From: Bacteroidia bacterium
GTDB taxonomy: Bacteria; Bacteroidota; Bacteroidia; SXHM01
Assembly: GCA_022072225.1 (NCBI GenBank)
Contig: JAJVIC010000009.1
Location: 527,746 to 591,745 of the forward strand
Reading direction: 5' to 3'
DNA length: 64,000 nt
The translations under genes and the position numbers were made by a program. The notes beneath the pieces were generated by a model. It was not told the DNA's origin. It was given only the letters and a program-made list of their open reading frames with translations, and searched no databases. This document shows, piece after piece, positions 61,372-64,000 of this stretch; the stretch's first letter is position 1, and each line of letters begins with the position of its first letter.

Positions 61372-61403
61372 AAAAGTCCTTTGCCTCGGCAAGGGACTTT
61401 TTT
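61372..61403 (+). terminator. Terminator after hppA
   Basis: AAAAGTCCTTTGCC pairs with GGCAAGGGACTTTT (one G-T) around a TC loop, ending in a T run, 28 nt past the stop. Confidence 0.75.
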
Positions 61404-61407
61404 ATTT

Positions 61408-61415
61408 TACCTTTG
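61408..61415 (+). promoter_or_regulatory. -7 element of the S8 protease gene
   Basis: TACCTTTG, 20 nt before the ATG at 61435, directly after the hppA terminator; supports the ATG at 61435 over earlier starts. Confidence 0.45.
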
Positions 61416-61434
61416 GATGAAATTTACCAACCTG

Positions 61435-63357
61435 ATGAAAAAACTCTTTTCGCTTTGCATACTCTTCTTTGCAATCATTATAAACACCAGCGCAAAGCCT
61501 GAATCCGAAATACATCAACTCTTTGTTCGTTTTACCAAGAACCTTTCTGCCGGAGAATTGAATACCCTTGTTCAGTCGGTGCAGGGAATAAAACCCTCGG
61601 ATACAAGAAATCATTTTCCTTATAAAACGACTTTACTTGAATTAGCTGAGGATGCAGATTATAAAACTGTTTCAGAAGAACTTAATAAGCTGGATGTAGT
61701 GGCTTATGTTGCTCCGCTTTACAACACCGGCAAAAATCAATACATCACTACAGGCGATGAGTTTTTTGTTAAACTCAATCATCCGGGTGAATTGCAAAAG
61801 TTGCGCGAACTTGCCTTGCAGACAAAAACAAAAATCATTGGCGAAAATCAATTCATGAATAACGTTTATAAACTGAGGGTTGACAAAAACTCACAGGCAA
61901 ATCCCTTTGAACTCTCTGAGTATTTTATGCAAGTTGGAAATTTTGCACACGCACAACCCAATTACAATTTCACGCCAACGGTTACAACAGACGACCCGCG
62001 CTTTAACCGCCAATGGAATTTGTATAACGAAGGTACTCCGCAACAGTACAACGGTACGCCCGGTGCCGATATGAAAGTAACGGAAGCATGGCTCATCACG
62101 CAAGGTTCACCCGGTATTAAAGTCGGTATTCTCGATTCGGGCGTAGATACCTTACACGAAGATCTGATGCCGAACCTGCTTGCCGGTTACGATGCCTGCC
62201 AGGACTCCACACAAAATACAAAAGGTTATCCAACTCCCAATTTTGATAATGACGGACACGGAACCTGTTGTGCCGGTATTGCTTGCGCTGTTGCTGACAA
62301 TGGATTAGGCATTGCAGGCGTTGCCCCTGAATGCAAAATTGTTCCCGTGCGTGTATTTTACTACATCACTGTTGGAGTAGGGGGCGACCCCATTCCATGG
62401 TCAACCAGCGAATTTTTTGTAAACGGTATCTCCTGGCAATGGCAGGTTGCAGATGTAGATGTCTCAAGCAACTCATGGGGAATAACCGATAATTTTCTTG
62501 CACTTTTCCCGGGTCAGGATTCTATTGTAAACATTGCTATAAACGAAGCGGTAAACAACGGCAGAAAAGGAAAAGGCTTGCCTGTGCTGCACTCCAGTGG
62601 CAACGATGGTTTAACCGACACTATTCCTATCTGGCCCGCTCGCACCGGTATTGTAATTTCAGTAAATGCTACCAGCATGTGTGATGAGTGGAAAAGCAAC
62701 ACCTCTTGCGATAACGAAACCTGGTGGGGTGGCAACTGGGGCGATGGCTTGGATGTTTCTGCACCCGGAGTAAAAATTCCTGCAACCGATATGAACGGAA
62801 CAAACGGTTTCAGCGCATCATCCAATTATTACAACACCTTTAACGGAACATCTTCTGCTTGCCCTAATGCAGCCGGTGTAATGGCACTGATGCTTTCCGT
62901 TCGTCCTGAATTAACACAAGAACAGTCGCGTTTTATTTTAGAATCAACCTGCGATACTGTGGGAGGTTATGACTACAGTACTTCCGGTCCTTCAGGTCCA
63001 TGGAGCGAAGAACTTGGTCACGGACGCATCAATGCAAAGCGCGCAGTGGAGAAAGCCCGTGATTATGTAATTGTACCACCTTCATTGGAAATTGGTGCGT
63101 ATGTGTATTATGACGACACACAACAGAATACCTATTTACATTACAATGTTGCCAACGCAGGAAAAGTAGTAATTGAGTATTTTGATATAAACGGAGCAAA
63201 GGCATTACTGGTTGATGACGACAACCATGCGGCCGGACAATTCAATTTGCTGATAGAAAAAACAAGAAATGCTGCCGGCATTTTCATTGCACGCCTTCAG
63301 ATAAATGACCGTGAGCAGGTGCTCAAGTTCTTTATGCCTGCAAGCAAAACAGAATGA
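61435..63357 (+). CDS. Secreted subtilisin-like (S8) serine protease
   Basis: 640 residues from the ATG at 61435. Signal peptide about 1-21 (IIINTSA). An N-terminal propeptide-like region (about 25-170) precedes the catalytic domain: Asp234 in VGILDSGVDTLHED, His275 in DGHGTCCAGIAC and Ser473 in FNGTSSACPNAAGVMAL. The last about 85 residues (VNAG-like strands, KVVIEYFDINGAKALLVDDDNHAAGQFNLLIEK...LKFFMPASKTE) resemble a T9SS type A sorting domain, though without the YPNP start seen in other cargo. Convergent with the next gene with 3 nt between. Confidence 0.9.
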   Translation: MKKLFSLCILFFAIIINTSAKPESEIHQLFVRFTKNLSAGELNTLVQSVQGIKPSDTRNHFPYKTTLLELAEDADYKTVSEELNKLDVVAYVAPLYNTGKNQYITTGDEFFVKLNHPGELQKLRELALQTKTKIIGENQFMNNVYKLRVDKNSQANPFELSEYFMQVGNFAHAQPNYNFTPTVTTDDPRFNRQWNLYNEGTPQQYNGTPGADMKVTEAWLITQGSPGIKVGILDSGVDTLHEDLMPNLLAGYDACQDSTQNTKGYPTPNFDNDGHGTCCAGIACAVADNGLGIAGVAPECKIVPVRVFYYITVGVGGDPIPWSTSEFFVNGISWQWQVADVDVSSNSWGITDNFLALFPGQDSIVNIAINEAVNNGRKGKGLPVLHSSGNDGLTDTIPIWPARTGIVISVNATSMCDEWKSNTSCDNETWWGGNWGDGLDVSAPGVKIPATDMNGTNGFSASSNYYNTFNGTSSACPNAAGVMALMLSVRPELTQEQSRFILESTCDTVGGYDYSTSGPSGPWSEELGHGRINAKRAVEKARDYVIVPPSLEIGAYVYYDDTQQNTYLHYNVANAGKVVIEYFDINGAKALLVDDDNHAAGQFNLLIEKTRNAAGIFIARLQINDREQVLKFFMPASKTE

Positions 63358-63360
63358 TAA

Positions 63361-64000
63361 TTAATGTAATATGATTTTTCTGAGAACTGTGCTGTATCTC
63401 TTTGAATTAATTCTGCAATAATATATTCCCTTATTTAAATTATCCAATGATAAAGAAAAGGCTTTGTCTGTAATATTGTTAATAATATTTATCAGCATCC
63501 CATCTGAATTATATAGTTCAATTGAATAAGGTGTAAATTCAGATTGGATTTTAATAGCTGAAAAAGTCGGATTTGGATATATTTTTACTGAGATAGCGTT
63601 ATCTTCCTGAATTGAAGTTGTGAGAAGTTGAAGCAGGTTTTCAATTTCTTGTTCTAATCTTCCATTAGGCTCACCCACCCAGCCTTCCTTGTAAAAAACT
63701 GTTCCATTAGGTTTTATTAAATAGGCATTGTTTGCCGCAGGACCAAAATGGTTCCACCAAGTGTTACACGGATCATCTAATAAAACAGGAAACAACACAT
63801 TTCTTTCAGCTAATAAGGTGTCAACCATTTTTTTCCTATCTTCATAGGTATGATGCTGTGGATAAAAAATGTTTTCATAAATGTTTTGCTCAGGAACAAA
63901 CACTGAACCTGTGTAAGGACATATTTCAGGAGGCTTTGGATGTGCTTCTATTGTATAAACTAAATAGATATTTATGTAATTGCTATATTGCAAAACCAGA
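63361..64000 (-). CDS. Thioredoxin-fold (deiodinase/TlpA-like) protein with T9SS type A end, 5' truncated
   Basis: At least 213 codons; the frame stays open to the window edge, so the N-terminus is missing. VYTIEAHPKPPEICPYTG resembles iodothyronine-deiodinase-like or TlpA-like sequences (the EAHP context), and NNAYLIKPNGTVFYKEGWVGEPNG matches the cis-Pro/strand region of thioredoxin folds. From about the SVKIYPNPTFSAIKIQSEF segment to the end (YSTVLRKIILH) it is a T9SS type A sorting domain. Secreted redox-like protein; no Sec or Cys-x-x-Cys site is visible in the part present. Confidence 0.75.
   Translation of the reverse strand, partial: LVLQYSNYINIYLVYTIEAHPKPPEICPYTGSVFVPEQNIYENIFYPQHHTYEDRKKMVDTLLAERNVLFPVLLDDPCNTWWNHFGPAANNAYLIKPNGTVFYKEGWVGEPNGRLEQEIENLLQLLTTSIQEDNAISVKIYPNPTFSAIKIQSEFTPYSIELYNSDGMLINIINNITDKAFSLSLDNLNKGIYYCRINSKRYSTVLRKIILH

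Overview
The window is a gene-dense chromosomal segment of a member of the Bacteroidota. The sequence evidence is: secreted proteins ending in type IX secretion (T9SS) type A or type B sorting domains; a choice-of-anchor L protein with a gliding-motility-type C-terminus; TonB-dependent receptors with carboxypeptidase-like N-terminal domains; SusE-era-style lipoproteins with early Cys lipoboxes; near absence of Shine-Dalgarno sites; and many upstream TAnnTTTG (-7) motifs, the known Bacteroidota promoter element. The exact order or genus cannot be read from the sequence. No IS element, CRISPR array, rRNA operon or prophage was seen.

Layout. 1-4.9 kb (minus): pnp (cut by the window edge), rpsO, fbaB-accD, and yajQ with a small Omp85-type barrel. 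5-8.4 kb (plus): an exported propeller-like protein, deoxynucleoside kinase, YggS, a HEAT-repeat protein and a small exported protein. 8.5-14.1 kb: a TonB receptor and an M36-type T9SS metalloprotease. 14.1-23.5 kb: an unknown helical protein, a tail-fibre/S74-like surface protein, two glycosyltransferases and a T9SS type B surface protein. 23.5-30.5 kb: a 21-bp degenerate repeat array, a promoter with a dyad operator, then a tight four-gene operon (DUF4856 lipoprotein, imelysin-like lipoprotein, full-length vitamin-K-carboxylase-like HTTM protein, TonB receptor) and a thioesterase. 30.5-35.4 kb: a FadL-like porin, a prion-like Asn/Tyr lipoprotein, proS and tRNA-Glu. 35.5-40.1 kb (minus): an aromatic amino-acid operon aroC / DAHP synthase-chorismate mutase / aroB / aroA. 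40.2-48.3 kb: a giant TPR protein with an outer-membrane partner, a MazF-type toxin-antitoxin pair, a choice-of-anchor B T9SS protein and a histone H1-like protein. 48.6-56.2 kb: glycosyltransferase plus MsbA-like ABC exporter, a thioredoxin-like lipoprotein, an M1 peptidase fused to a probable beta-barrel, and a RelE/ParE-type pair. 56.2-64 kb: penicillin acylase family protein, a second 21-bp array, membrane pyrophosphatase, subtilisin-like protease and a truncated thioredoxin-fold T9SS protein.

The least ordinary content is non-coding structure. Two intergenic arrays (23546-23818 and 58518-58895) hold 13 and about 18 strongly diverged units that nevertheless keep an exact 21-bp phase, two turns of B-DNA, and each ends shortly before a TAnnTTTG promoter. 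Separately, several short repeat or palindrome families sit between genes and also inside open reading frames without breaking them: in aroC, twice in aroA, at the N-terminus of the HTTM protein, and in the signal-peptide codons of several exported proteins. The four-gene HTTM operon is the best candidate for a little-described protein system: its carboxylase homologue keeps the catalytic Lys and His and is coupled to surface lipoproteins and a TonB receptor.
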